Part shown: in pieces, positions 45,779 to 56,565 of the stretch
How positions within the stretch are numbered: position 1 is the stretch's first letter
How the letters are laid out: each line of letters starts with the position of its first letter
DNA from: Adiantum capillus-veneris
Lineage: Eukaryota; Streptophyta; Polypodiopsida; Polypodiales; Pteridaceae
Assembly: GCA_014529385.2 (NCBI GenBank)
Contig: CM043946.1
Span: 39,013,558 to 39,077,557 of the forward strand
DNA: 64,000 nt
Direction: 5' to 3'
Translations under genes and position numbers: made by a program
The notes under the pieces: generated by a model
Told to the model about the DNA's origin: nothing
Database searches by the model: none
What the model saw: the letters and a program-made list of their open reading frames with translations, nothing else

Positions 45779-46729
45779 ATGTCTTCCGGCACTCGCAAGG
45801 GTCCTTCTTCTTCAACAAGGTCCACAACCATTGTGGAAAATGATCCAGAATCTCCTAAGTGTGGAGATAACAACACAACCACCCAACCAACGACATCGGA
45901 AACCATGATCATGGTGTACTTGGTATCATTGCAAGAGACCGTAAACAAACAAGGCGAAGACTTACGAGCACTTGCAATGGAGAATGGCACACTAAGGGTA
46001 CTTGTGGTTGAGAATGAGAATCTCAAGAGGACACTTGAGATGCAAACAACACGTTTGATGCAACTTGAAGAGGAAGTCAAGGAATGTAAACGCTCTCTTG
46101 TGGACTTGAATGCTTTGAAGGAGCGGATGATCAAAGTAGAGCATGACCATGTATTGAAAGAGGAGAAATTTGACACTATGAGCCGGGATGTATGCGACAT
46201 GAAAAATGTATGCACAAACAAGTCTTGGGCTGATGTATGTGGTAGCAATGTGGTTTCTAATTCCTCACTCATGCAAGCTATGGCTCAAACAAAGAATGTT
46301 GAGAATGTGGATGCGGAGGAGTTGAAGGAATGGGAGTGACGTTCCAAGAACATTGTTATTCGTGGAATTCCCGAAGAGAAGTTAGAGACACCTCCTTCTC
46401 TTGCCATTGTTATTGAAGATTTCTTCAAAACCCACTTTGGCATGTCCGAAGTTATGGTCTATGGAGCACATAGAGTGGGGAAGCAAGGAGCTCCTCGCTC
46501 GGGAGAACGGCCAATTGTATGCACCATGCCAGATGAGACCAAGCGAAAGATTATCCTTGATAATAGTTGGATCTATTTGAGGGATACAAAATGTTTTGTA
46601 TGTGAAGATCGCACTATTAAGCAAAAAAATATGCGTCGCAAGGCATATGAGGAAAAGAATAATAAAAACAAGGAGATCTCTCATGAAGAAAATGTGCCCA
46701 AGGAGGAGGCAAGTCTCTCAAGCAAATAG
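45779..46729 (+). pseudogene. LINE ORF1 protein, L1 type, one premature stop
   Basis: 317 codons from ATG 45779 to TAG 46727, with an in-frame TGA at 46337-46339. The N-terminal part is Ser/Thr-rich. Residues about 45-135 form a coiled coil (LQETVNKQGEDLRAL, then heptads with Leu/Glu). After the TGA comes NIVIRGIPEE, the RNP2-like strand typical of the RRM in L1-type ORF1 proteins, then a basic C-terminal region (RRKAYEEKNNK). Such proteins trimerise and bind LINE RNA. Many seed-plant LINEs carry a CCHC knuckle instead, and none is present here. The TGA probably arose from CGA or TGG. Confidence 0.75.
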
Positions 46730-49700
46730 GGATGCGTGACCTATGAAACCGAGTTACAATTGAAAATATGCTTTTGGAATTGTAATGGATACCCATGGAA
46801 TACGGGGGTTGGCATTGATGAATTAACAAGCAAAGCCGATGTTGTACTTCTTGTTGAAACTTGGGAGCATGATACACAAAGGATTAACGGCTTGGAGGAT
46901 TACAATGTACATTCATTGATGTGGTCAAAGAATCTCAAGCAACGAAGAGGACAAGGAGGGTTAGCATGTATGGTTAAGAAAGGATTGGAAGATTTTGTAT
47001 CAATTGTGAAAGAGACAAGTACAAACGTTATGTATGGCTGAAAATTATGACACCAAAAAGAGCACCCATTTTTGTAGCCGGTTGCTACATTCCTCATCAT
47101 GATTCTCCCTTTTATGCTTGCATGGATAGAGATCAACCATTTTCTGATTTGGAAGAGGACATTGCTTATTTCAAAGGTGAAGGTGATGTTATTGTATTTG
47201 GGGATATGAATGCTCGCACAAAAACATTGCAACATGATACTCAACAATTTGATATGCCATACATTTCAAGGGAGTTGGAGGAAGTTCACTTGTATGATCG
47301 TACTTCAATGGATGAGAAAGAGCCGGATCACTATGGAAAGTTACTTTTACACATGTGTAATAGCACGGGTATGCTCATTGCCAATGGTGTATCTTTGTGG
47401 AGTGGAACCAATGGATTTACATGTAGAAGACATAATGGGGATAGTGTGATTGACTATATGCTACTCTTTGAAGCCATCATGTATCGCATAAAGAGTTTTA
47501 TGTTTGGTCAATGGACCCCGGAATCCGACCATCGCACCTTATGTATTGACCTTTCATGTGGAGAAGCAACTAAGCATGATAATCTCAGCCAAAGGAAAGA
47601 GAAGTTATCACTATGTATGGATTTCAAACGGACACCAATGTACATTGAAATGGTTGAGCAAAAATTATGGATGACAAAGCTTCAATGTGATGCACCATTG
47701 GAAACTAAATGGGAAGCTTTCAAGAAATCTATTTATTCTTGTGCGGAAGAATGCTTTTCCATAAAGCATCTCCATGGTATCAACAAAGATAGATCACGCA
47801 AAAGGTGGTTTGATAAAGAATGTCAAGATGCTCGAAAGTCCTTGATAAAGCTTGATGCAACTATGGACAAAGACAACTATCAAAGTCATTTGCATACATA
47901 CAAGGCATTGATTCAAAAGAAGAGAAGAAGATGGGAAGTAAAGCAACAAGAATTTCAAGTCAAAGAAAAGGCACATGCATGTGGAAGATTTTGGAAAAAC
48001 TTGAGAGGCAAGCGGGTTGAGAATTTTGGTAACTTGAGTCTAGTGGATATGTACACACATTGTAGGCAATTATATGAGCAAGCAAATACTGAAAAAATGC
48101 CATTTTATGGTTCACTCCCATGTATGCCGTCTTTTTTTACTATTGAGGATGTATGCGGTGGGCTTGAAAAGTTGGCCACTCGCAAAGCGGGAAATCTTCA
48201 AGGTATCAAGCCGGAGATGATCAAATGGACGGGAGATTTTACCCATGAGTGGATGTGTGATATGTTCAACCTTGCACTTCAACATGGTATGCCTTATGAT
48301 TGGAGTACTAATTGGGTTAAGCCTTTGCATAAAGGAGGGGATGTAAAGAATGTAAGCAACTACCGGACTATAATGATTGGGTCTCTTATGGCAAAGTTGT
48401 TTGGGTGCATAATGGAGATGAAATTGAGTGATTGGGCTGAAGAGAATGACAAGCGTGCAAAGGGACAAGCGGGTTTTCGTCGATGCCATAGCACCATTGA
48501 TCATCTTGTCACTCTTCGTGTTCTCATGGAGGAAAGTCAGTTGAAAGGCAAGCGATTGTATTGTTGTTTTGTGGACTTTAAGAAAGCCTTTGATATGATT
48601 CCACGTAACAATTTGTGGAGAAGGATGGAAGAACTCCAAGTGCCAAGTGAGTTTATGCTTGCGGTTTCTCGAATCTATGAGAAGGTGATTTGTCAATTGC
48701 GCATGGGAAGAGAAATTTCAGAAATTTTTGTAAGCACTATTGGGGTTAAACAAGGATGTCCATTGTCACCAACTCTCTTTGGTCTATGCATCGATCAATT
48801 GGAACAAATGGTATTTGACTTTATGCAAGAAGAAGGCATTGAAGAGGTCACTATTTGCAATGCGGTAATCATGCTTTTGTTGTATGCGGATGATGTAGTG
48901 CTTCTAGCACACACTTTAGAAGATGCACAAAAGCTTATGGTTGTCCTTGAGAACTTTTGCTTGCATCGTGGGTTGATTATAAATGAATCCAAAACAAAGG
49001 TTATGCTTGTGAAAACCAAATATAAGGAGAAGCCATGCATTGTGTACAACAACGAGACACTTGAAGTTGTTGAGAGCTTTAAGTACCTTGGCCTTGAGGT
49101 TCCATCCAATCACAAGTGGCATGAATGTGCTATGCGTCGTTTGGAAGCGGGAAAGAGAGCATATTATGCATTTGAGAACATGTGTAATGCGGGAAACATC
49201 AAGTGTTGGGTTCTCAAGAAGTATCTTTTTGATGCATTGGTGACACCGGTTCTTCTTTATGGAGTTGAAGTGTGGGGCGGGAGCATCTCAAAGTCTACTT
49301 GGAAAGAGTTTGAGAATGTCCAAAAGCGTTTTCTTACAAACTTTCTCCAAGTTAAGACACAAACACCATATATGCTCCTACTTCTTGAGTCGGGATCTCT
49401 TCCAATTGAGGTTATGGGCATGGAAAGGGTTGTGGAGTACATGATAAAGATGCATCAAAACCCCTCACATCGACTTCCTACAATTGCATGGGAAGCAAGG
49501 AAAAAAGTTCAAAAGACGAATAAAAGCAAGATCTTGAGCACGGGATGGATGCAAGACATAAAGAAGTGGTTTGGGAGATGGGATGCATTACACTTGCTAC
49601 ATGATGCTTCAATTGACTCTCAAGTGAATGAAGCTTTTCTACAACGCCAATGTATTACGGCTTGGGAGAAATCCGGTGGGTCACGCTTCATACATTACAC

Positions 49701-50127
49701 CACCAATATTGCCCCCAACTACAAAACCATGTTCTTCGTTGAGAGAGGAAACCGTACTCACACTTACATGCTTGAGCCTATTCCGTTGTCCGTGATACGC
49801 ACTATCGCAGCAATTCGGCTTAGCTCCCATTTCCTTCGATGCGAGATAGGGCGTTGGGGCAATGGAGAAGAGTCAAATCGATTGTGCACATTATGCTCAC
49901 TGCAAGTTCGAGAGTCTGAGTACCACACACTACTAGAGTGCTCAGCTTTTGATCACATCCGAACTTGCTTCTCTCACATTTTCAGCCATAACTTAGACCT
50001 ACACACTTTCCTCTCCCAGCCAAAGTGTGGGCTCTCCATTGCGACTCTCATCACTACAATTTTGGAGCATCGAGAGTCACTCATCAGCCATACACATACT
50101 ACATCACATGTAACTTTGGTCCCATAG
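46730..50127 (+). pseudogene. LINE ORF2: AP-endonuclease and reverse transcriptase, one frameshift
   Basis: The endonuclease begins right after the ORF1 stop in the same frame (CFWNCNGYPWN, VVLLVETWE) with no ATG of its own before the first motif. A single-base loss near 47030 shifts the frame. From 47047 a 1026-codon frame continues with FGDMNART, SDHRTL (about residue 160), RT from about 380 (GNLQGIKPEMIKW), motif A FVDFKKAFD (508), motif B GVKQGCPLSP (565), catalytic YADD (612) and a C-terminal CTLC...H...C finger (946). It would nick target DNA and copy LINE RNA from the nick. Only the one frameshift separates it from a full-length ORF2. Confidence 0.9.
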
Positions 50128-50160
50128 GTCATATTTGACCTCCGAGGACGATAATAAAAT

Positions 50161-50163
50161 CTA

Positions 50164-50213
<50 letters not shown>
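50161..50213. repeat. (TC)n tract at the LINE 3' junction
   Basis: CTATCTATC then about 22 TC units, followed by ATGACTACGACTTGAAGAG, which is related to the DNA upstream of the LINE. Confidence 0.9.
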
Positions 50214-50215
<2 letters not shown>

Positions 50216-50551
50216 GACTACGACTTGAAGAGAGCCTCGTGCGAAGTAAAAGTTGGCGGCCAATTGCAGTCCTCTCACCGATTATTCAAAAATTAAGGCG
50301 CGCTCTATTTTCACTACCGAAAGTGCTCTCCCACCAATGTTAAAATTCTCTTCTTCTTCTTATTCTCTTGACCTTCTCTCTATCGGATGAAGGAGCATGT
50401 GCCATGTGGCAGGGGGGGAGCCGGAATTCCCTCCCCCTTTATAGGTAGTATAGATAAATATTATTTTTTTAGAGAGTCTCCCAATGAGGATGTAATAGAG
50501 TAGATGTGGACACAACATTATTTGGATTCAATTATACATTTGGAGAGGTCA

Positions 50552-50643
<92 letters not shown>

Positions 50644-51138
50644 GAAATGTTATATTAAACGTCTTCAAAAGGCCAAAATGACCTATAAGACCAAATTGAT
50701 ACAATCTTGGTGGATCTAATCCAATGTCTACGTACAAAAATAAAATGAAGTGAAAGTGAAAGACTAAAATCATCATCATCAGTGCCCGAGGATGTGTGGC
50801 ATCACACGTTGTCTAAGAAAGTATTGCATCAATCGCTAAAGAGCTTCATCAATGTCCGCCTCTTTAAATAGTCGTACTAGACGTCTCCCATGTCTTGCTA
50901 GAATAGTATTGATCCTCTAATGGATCCTCCGTTGATGTCATGGTTGCCCTCATAGATGTGGACCTCTAGATCTCTCGAGCTCAATGGCTCTATCAACTAA
51001 TATATCTCTCGTATAAGTGCCCTCTGAAGTCTATTGTGAGGCATGCTCATCTAGCTAATGGGTCCTTGCTCTAAAGAAGTCAACAATCTCCCTCTGTGAA
51101 TGTCTCCCATTGCCTGATCTCCTCAAGAGAGATCTAAA

Positions 51139-51204
<66 letters not shown>

Positions 51205-51207
51205 GAT

Positions 51208-51267
<60 letters not shown>

Positions 51268-51856
51268 GAAGAAGGAAAAAAACTCCCTCCTAAAAGCTAG
51301 CTCTAGGAGGGAGATTTTTAAAGAAGCTTTCTCTTTTTTTGCTCAGGTGAACAAAAATCTGGAAAAAGCTCCCTCAAAATCCTCCCTCAATTCCCATCCT
51401 CATTGAAACCTATGGGAAAAGCCAAAAAGAGGAGGTGAAGGGAACTTCTAAAGAAAAAGAAAAAGAAAGAGACATCTTGCAATGGGAGGTGAATGGAGTT
51501 CTACGACATCTTGTAATGGATTATAACTCCATTCATGCTTTCCCTAATGATTGGACTTTGTTAGAGGGGAGTGTGCACACATGGAGCTATGTCCAAAGTG
51601 TGAAGTAGATAGATATTAAAAAGATCTCCACCGACAAAAAGTGATGAAGAAGGTGTTGAGACATTGTTTGTTTGTGCCTTGCATCAAACACTTCTTCCAA
51701 TGCAATTTAATGGCAGCTCTAACATCACGGCACAAGGAGAATCTATCTTCAGATGTTGTGCTAAGGATTCTTGCAGATAGTGTGGCGTGAAAGCTTATTG
51801 ATGGCATTGTTAAGTATGGAGCCTAATTCACCCCCTGTTTTTAACTCAAGATGCAC
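50214..51856. other. Spacer with compound microsatellites and a foldback repeat
   Basis: (GT)n(GA)n at 50553-50640, (AC)n at 51139-51196, and TG/AG at 51207-51262. An inverted repeat CTCCCTCCTA / TAGGAGGGAG (51283-51292 and 51304-51313) is followed by a phrase shared with 27380-27490 (TTTTTGCTCA...CCCTCAAAA-CTCCCTC). No gene is supported. Confidence 0.55.
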
Positions 51857-52401
51857 ATTTGTAAGACCCCGGTTTTGAGGAGAAGCCATCGTGCATGAGA
51901 AAAATTACTGGTCAAAAAATTAAAAAATCACTTTGTCGAAATATTATTTTTCGTCAAAATATTATGAACGTGACGATGCTCGGAAAATGATTGAAAAATA
52001 GTCGATCTATTGGACGATTGGCTGGTAGTAAGTGGCCAGTGCGCTGGTGGTCGAAAGTCTTTGGTCGATGGCAAAATTCAATGACCGATCGATGAGTTTC
52101 AAGCGGACTTGGCTACGGCCACACAAGGAATATGGGAGAGTTCAAGATAAACTTGTCTACACAAGGGCCATCACACACACGGGTGGTTCTCATGAGAGAG
52201 GGCATCCCTTTTGGCCTATAAACCTATAAAAGGAGGCCTCTTCTACACCCAAAACGGATTGTGGTGGTGCATTGTGAAGGTGTGTGAGTTGGTGGTGAGA
52301 TTGAAGCAAGGAGAGAGTTCCATAAAGGGTTGCTAATTCTTTTGTTATCTACTTCAAGATTGAAATGCAAAGCCATTAAGTGGCTGCTTTCCCGTGGACG
52401 T
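51857..52401 (+). repeat. Truncated LTR of another gypsy element (5' part)
   Basis: Begins TGTAAGACCCCGGTTTTG, a start typical of plant chromovirus LTRs. TATAAAAGG at 52225-52233 lies about 370 bp in, as expected for a U3 promoter. The sequence is cut at 52402 by the Tat-type element; no continuation was recognised beyond 61081. Confidence 0.5.
52225..52233 (+). promoter_or_regulatory. TATA box of the truncated LTR
   Basis: TATAAAAGG, a strong match to the plant consensus, within the LTR-like segment. Confidence 0.5.
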
Positions 52402-53335
52402 TGTCAGGAGTTTTTTGGAGCAAGGAATTGCGCATATGTACATACACATGCATGGTGCATGGAATAAAGGATTGCCCATTTTCCAGAGCCAGGTGGTTAT
52501 GTGGGGCCCACATGTGTACAGGTAGAACACCATGTACATAGTGCATCGATTTTCATCGTTACTAGTACCATTGTGTTTTTCTACAATAAGGAGGAGTTGG
52601 TAGCGCATAAAACTTCTCGAGGAAGCTATCCGCGGGCCGACGACGTGAGGTCAGCAGGTGCGTCAGATGGCATCTAGTGGCGTCAGGAGGGCGAACGAGG
52701 TCAATATTTGCACGCGGATGAGGACGGACCGAACGTGGGTGTTTTCTTGTGAGAGTTATGCAGAAAGGTCATCATTAGGACCACTTTTTGGGTCCACTTC
52801 ACGTGGTGGCGAGATGCATTATTGGAAGAAAGCTGAGTGCCAGGTGTGCGAATGCTGCAAAAAGGTGACAACTATGCACTGCGAGGTCAGTTTTTGGCCT
52901 GTTCGGGGTCCGTTTGAGGTCATCTAAAAGGCCAAGGGTGCCCAAGTAATAAAGCTAAGTGTGGGAACTGAAAAATAAGAGAGAAGACCAGAAAAAACAT
53001 GGAGAAGAGAGGAGGAACAGCCGCAGCTGTGTTTTCGCTCATTTTGGAGCCTGTTTTGGCCGTAAACTGCTCATCCAAGGTCGGATTTGAGCACTTTGAC
53101 ATTGTAGACTGGGGTTTTGGGCCGTTCCGGACGCGATGGCGCTGTCCATTTTGCCAAATTCCTCACTCTTTTTCTGCTGTTTTTCTGTGTAATCTTCTGC
53201 GGTGAGTGAAGCTTCTTCTCCAATTTGTGATTGTATCTGGTATCTTTTACCCATATTGTGTGAGCTGTTTGCCCCATTGGTGTTGGCCCTAGCTCATTTG
53301 TATCTAAACATCAGAAGTTCTCCTCTTTTGAGCTG

Positions 53336-53368
<33 letters not shown>

Positions 53369-53546
53369 CTCTGTGTGGAGTGGGCAAGTGGATAGTCTCT
53401 CTCCTCTCACTCCAGAGGTGTGTTCCCTGTCTCGGCCAGGTGTGTTGTGTAAGCCGAGTGGTGCCCCATAGTGTGTGTGTGTATCTTCCCAAGAGTGTTT
53501 GTCGGGTCGTTATAGAGGCACTCTGTGTGTTTTCATCCCGCTCACA
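52402..53546 (+). repeat. 5' LTR (1145 bp)
   Basis: Full-length match to 59936-61081. It contains a (GT)n tract at 53338-53367. Short frames conserved between the two LTRs (for example 52658-52927) reflect LTR identity, not selection. Confidence 0.93.
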
Positions 53547-54543
53547 TTCTTTTGGTGCCCCCACTGAGGATCTTCTTCGAGTACCTTCTGCTTCGAGCTT
53601 CGAGCTTCGAGCTTCGGGATTACAGATTACAGGTTACAGGTTACAGGGACAGGTACAGGTACAGGTGATTCACACAGGTACAGGTAGCTGGAGTACAGTA
53701 ATATACTAGCAGTGATGTCACTTGCAGTTGTTGTGGGTATGCATCACTTGGCGCCTCTTTGAGCGCATTGTCTGCTGGATTGTACGTTACTTGTGGAAAC
53801 TGCCATTGTACGCATTTGTGGAGCCATACTTGGTTGTATTTGGCAGTCCCAGCCATTTCTGAGACTTGGTCTGGAAGATAGTCATTTCTGAGACTTGACT
53901 ATACGCGATTTGCATTAGCCTTCGTGTGAGGGTCGATAGCGTGAGGTTTTTATTGAGCTGGGGGATTCTCAAATGTGGAGATCCTTTCGGTGATACAGGT
54001 AGCTGGAGCACCCTTTTCATGACCTCGCCATAGGCTATGTACTAGTGAGTCCTATTTGATGCTCGGGTTCTATTGTTGGCAGTTTATGCATACAGATACA
54101 GTCTATATTTTGGGTTCTCATTGCTCTACTTCTGGGGAAACTCTGTCAAAATTTTTCCAAGTTATGATGGCTAGTCTTTTGGTCTTTTGAGCCATTTTAT
54201 GTTGTTATGCTGCTGAAATTTTGGCAAAATCAGAGGTTGAGTCAGGTGTGCCTTCTTGGGAGCTTCATGGTTGGCTTTAATGGATGATCAAAATGGCCCT
54301 CAGTTCACTCCTTTTCATTTAACTCAAAGAATTCAGATTCATGTTCATGTGTCCAGGAAGATCTTTTTCTAGCAGCGCATAGTATTTATGTTTGGGCCAA
54401 GAAGATTGAGAGAGATCCTGGAATGTCCTTTGCCTGTTGTAATTCCGATGATCAACTATGAAAACTCATTTGATGTGCATGTGTTTGTCCTTATCTAAAG
54501 CTGAGCTCCATTGAAGTTTCTGGGGATTGGGTAGTCAAAAGTC
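53547..54543 (+). other. Leader with primer-site-like box and micro-repeats
   Basis: TGGTGCCCCCACTGAGGA at about 53552 is placed like a primer-binding site, although I cannot name the tRNA. CTTCGAG repeats about four times (53590-53617), followed by ACAGGT/ACAGATT repeats (53618-53695). The remainder to the gag start is non-coding. Confidence 0.6.
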
Positions 54544-56565
54544 TTGGGTTCTAGCACGTGTGTTCGAAGGGGTTCTCAAAGCATTGTAACTTGGGTAGCC
54601 ATGGCTTTCTCTTATCCCGAGTTTCATGGAAGAAGTGACAAAGATGTGGAAGAATTTTTGGAAAAGATGGAGGTTTCCTGCATTAGCAACCAGATTCATG
54701 ACCCTGCGCAGATGTTACGCCTTCTCCAAATTTGTTTGAAGAGTGATGCACGAGTTTGGTCTAAAGCATTTGAAGAGGAGTTGCGTGTGGCTGATCCCCC
54801 TGTAAGGTTGAGTTGGGAAAATCTAAGGCATGGATTGGAAGTGGAGTTTGTGAAGATAGAAGATCCTGACAAAGTGTGGCAAGAAGTACAGGCTTTGGTG
54901 CAAAAGGAAGGTGAGCCAGTAGATGCGTATATACGTAAGTTTTCATTGGCATGGGAGCGAATGTGCAAGGCCTTAGCACCACAGGTACCCCCGCCTGACA
55001 TGATGAAGAAGGACAGGTTCTTGGCTGGTCTTTGGGAGAATATACGTTGGAGAGTGGAGCTAAAGAAGCCTAGGACATATGAGGATGCACTAGAGGTAGC
55101 AAGGAACAAAGAGTGGAAGCTGAGGAAAATGAGCCGGTTAGGGGTGGGGTCTTTGCCAATGAGGTCTGAATTTCAGCCTATAGAGTCTTTACAAGGGCGC
55201 ATGTCAGGGGTTCATCATGAACCAGTAGTTCCTGTTACTACTCAGGTTATGCCAGCAGTGGTCACTACAGCAGTGCAAGATGATGGGCTAAGGCAAGACA
55301 TGACGCAAATGGTAGATTTGATGAAGAATCTCAGCCTAAACATGCTAGGTCAAGTGGGAAATAATCGAGGTCGAGGGAGGTTTGCAAATCAGCCAGGAGG
55401 TGAAGAAAGGCCTAGGAATGGTGTTGGACAAAGCAATGGTAGGTTTTGGAGGCAGACGCCCACATGTTATAATTGTGGAGAGTTGGGTCACATCAGCCCG
55501 CAATGTGATAAGCCACCAAGGATGGGGGGAGACATGTATCCATTGCCAAGACAGGTGCTAACTAGGTCAAATGATTATGGCATCGAAATTAAGGGAGACG
55601 AAGGAACCAGTGGACTGACCCAGGAGGAAAAGGGAAAGATAAAAGTGCTAAGTGTAGTCACCTTGGAGAAGGCATCAAAGCTAGAGGATACATTAGTGAT
55701 GCCTATTGGGAAGAGGACCACAGAAGATAAGGAAGGAAGAAGTGCCCCAGGTCCTAGTAAGAAGAAAGGAAAGAGCCATGAAGGCGAGGATGTCAAGGCC
55801 AAGAGGAAAAGGAGAGCTCGTCGAAAGTTTCATGTTTCAGATTTTCCACTAGGGGATGGGCAATTAAGCTATGACTTGAAGGAGGATCTAACGAGCAGGA
55901 AGGCAGATGTTACTTTTGGGCAGCTTATAGAGATGGTGCCTAAGCTAAAGCGACAATGGAAGAGGATGGTTAACCCAATGGAGAAAGAGCCAGAGAGAGG
56001 TTCAGTGAAGGTGTTGGCAATGGACGAGCTACCAGACATTTGTCCAATAGTAGATGTGTGGCATAAAAGGAAAAATTTGGGACAAGGTTATGTGGATGGC
56101 GGAGCCCAAATATGCGTCATAACACACTCATGCGTTGAGAAGATGGGTCTCACAGTGGCTGGGGTGTCAGGTTTTTGGATCAGATTGGCAAACCATCAAA
56201 AAGTAAAATGCTTGGGTGTTGTAAAGAGCTTAGAAGTGGAGGCATATGATGCAAAGGCAGTGGTTGATTTTCATGTGATGCCAGCAGGGTTGGGAGCATA
56301 TCCTATTATACTGGGCAGACCATGGTTACGTGCAGTGGGAGCTGTTCAAGATTGGCGACATGGTACGATTAGCCTCTATGGAAAGACAGGTACCAAGAAG
56401 CTTTATAATATGGACACAAGGAAACGATTAGAGGAGCTTTATGAAGATGAGGATGAGTCTAGTGATGAAGACTCTTCCACGGTGACAGATGAGGACAGTG
56501 ATAGCACTACCAGCAGTGATGAGGATGCTGATGTTGCATTTCTTTTGATGGACAAAGAAATCTAG
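54544..56565 (+). CDS. gag-protease of the Tat-type element
   Basis: 673 codons; the second Met (54601, MAFSYPEFHGRSDKDVEEFL) is the more usual Gag start. The capsid region (about 20-230) includes RLLQICLKSDARVW and FLAGLWENIRW. A CCHC zinc knuckle CYNCGELGHISPQC is at about residue 308. A basic stretch KKKGKSHEGEDVKAKRKRR follows at about 400. The aspartic protease has its active site as VDGGAQ (about 517) rather than DTG/DSG, and IILGRPWLR (about 588). An acidic tail precedes TAG at 56563-56565. Gag packages element RNA and the protease cleaves the polyprotein. Pol follows in the same frame. Confidence 0.88.
   Translation: MGSSTCVRRGSQSIVTWVAMAFSYPEFHGRSDKDVEEFLEKMEVSCISNQIHDPAQMLRLLQICLKSDARVWSKAFEEELRVADPPVRLSWENLRHGLEVEFVKIEDPDKVWQEVQALVQKEGEPVDAYIRKFSLAWERMCKALAPQVPPPDMMKKDRFLAGLWENIRWRVELKKPRTYEDALEVARNKEWKLRKMSRLGVGSLPMRSEFQPIESLQGRMSGVHHEPVVPVTTQVMPAVVTTAVQDDGLRQDMTQMVDLMKNLSLNMLGQVGNNRGRGRFANQPGGEERPRNGVGQSNGRFWRQTPTCYNCGELGHISPQCDKPPRMGGDMYPLPRQVLTRSNDYGIEIKGDEGTSGLTQEEKGKIKVLSVVTLEKASKLEDTLVMPIGKRTTEDKEGRSAPGPSKKKGKSHEGEDVKAKRKRRARRKFHVSDFPLGDGQLSYDLKEDLTSRKADVTFGQLIEMVPKLKRQWKRMVNPMEKEPERGSVKVLAMDELPDICPIVDVWHKRKNLGQGYVDGGAQICVITHSCVEKMGLTVAGVSGFWIRLANHQKVKCLGVVKSLEVEAYDAKAVVDFHVMPAGLGAYPIILGRPWLRAVGAVQDWRHGTISLYGKTGTKKLYNMDTRKRLEELYEDEDESSDEDSSTVTDEDSDSTTSSDEDADVAFLLMDKEI

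Larger units (their letters stand above)
45643..50160 (+). mobile_element. LINE (L1-like non-LTR retrotransposon), nearly full length
   Basis: About 4.5 kb: short 5' UTR (45643-45778), ORF1 (coiled coil plus RRM-like region), ORF2 (AP-endonuclease, reverse transcriptase, C-terminal zinc finger) and a short 3' UTR ending GATAATAAAATC. Instead of a poly(A) tail, the 3' end runs into CTATCTATC and then a long (TC)n. The 5' end also abuts (TC)n, so the insertion lies inside a TC microsatellite. Two lesions are visible: a TGA in ORF1 and a 1-nt frameshift in ORF2. Confidence 0.9.

Noticed and set aside
52658-52927. 89-codon ORF found twice (also 60192-60461)
   Set aside because: Both copies lie in the two LTRs of one element, so identity reflects recent LTR replication.
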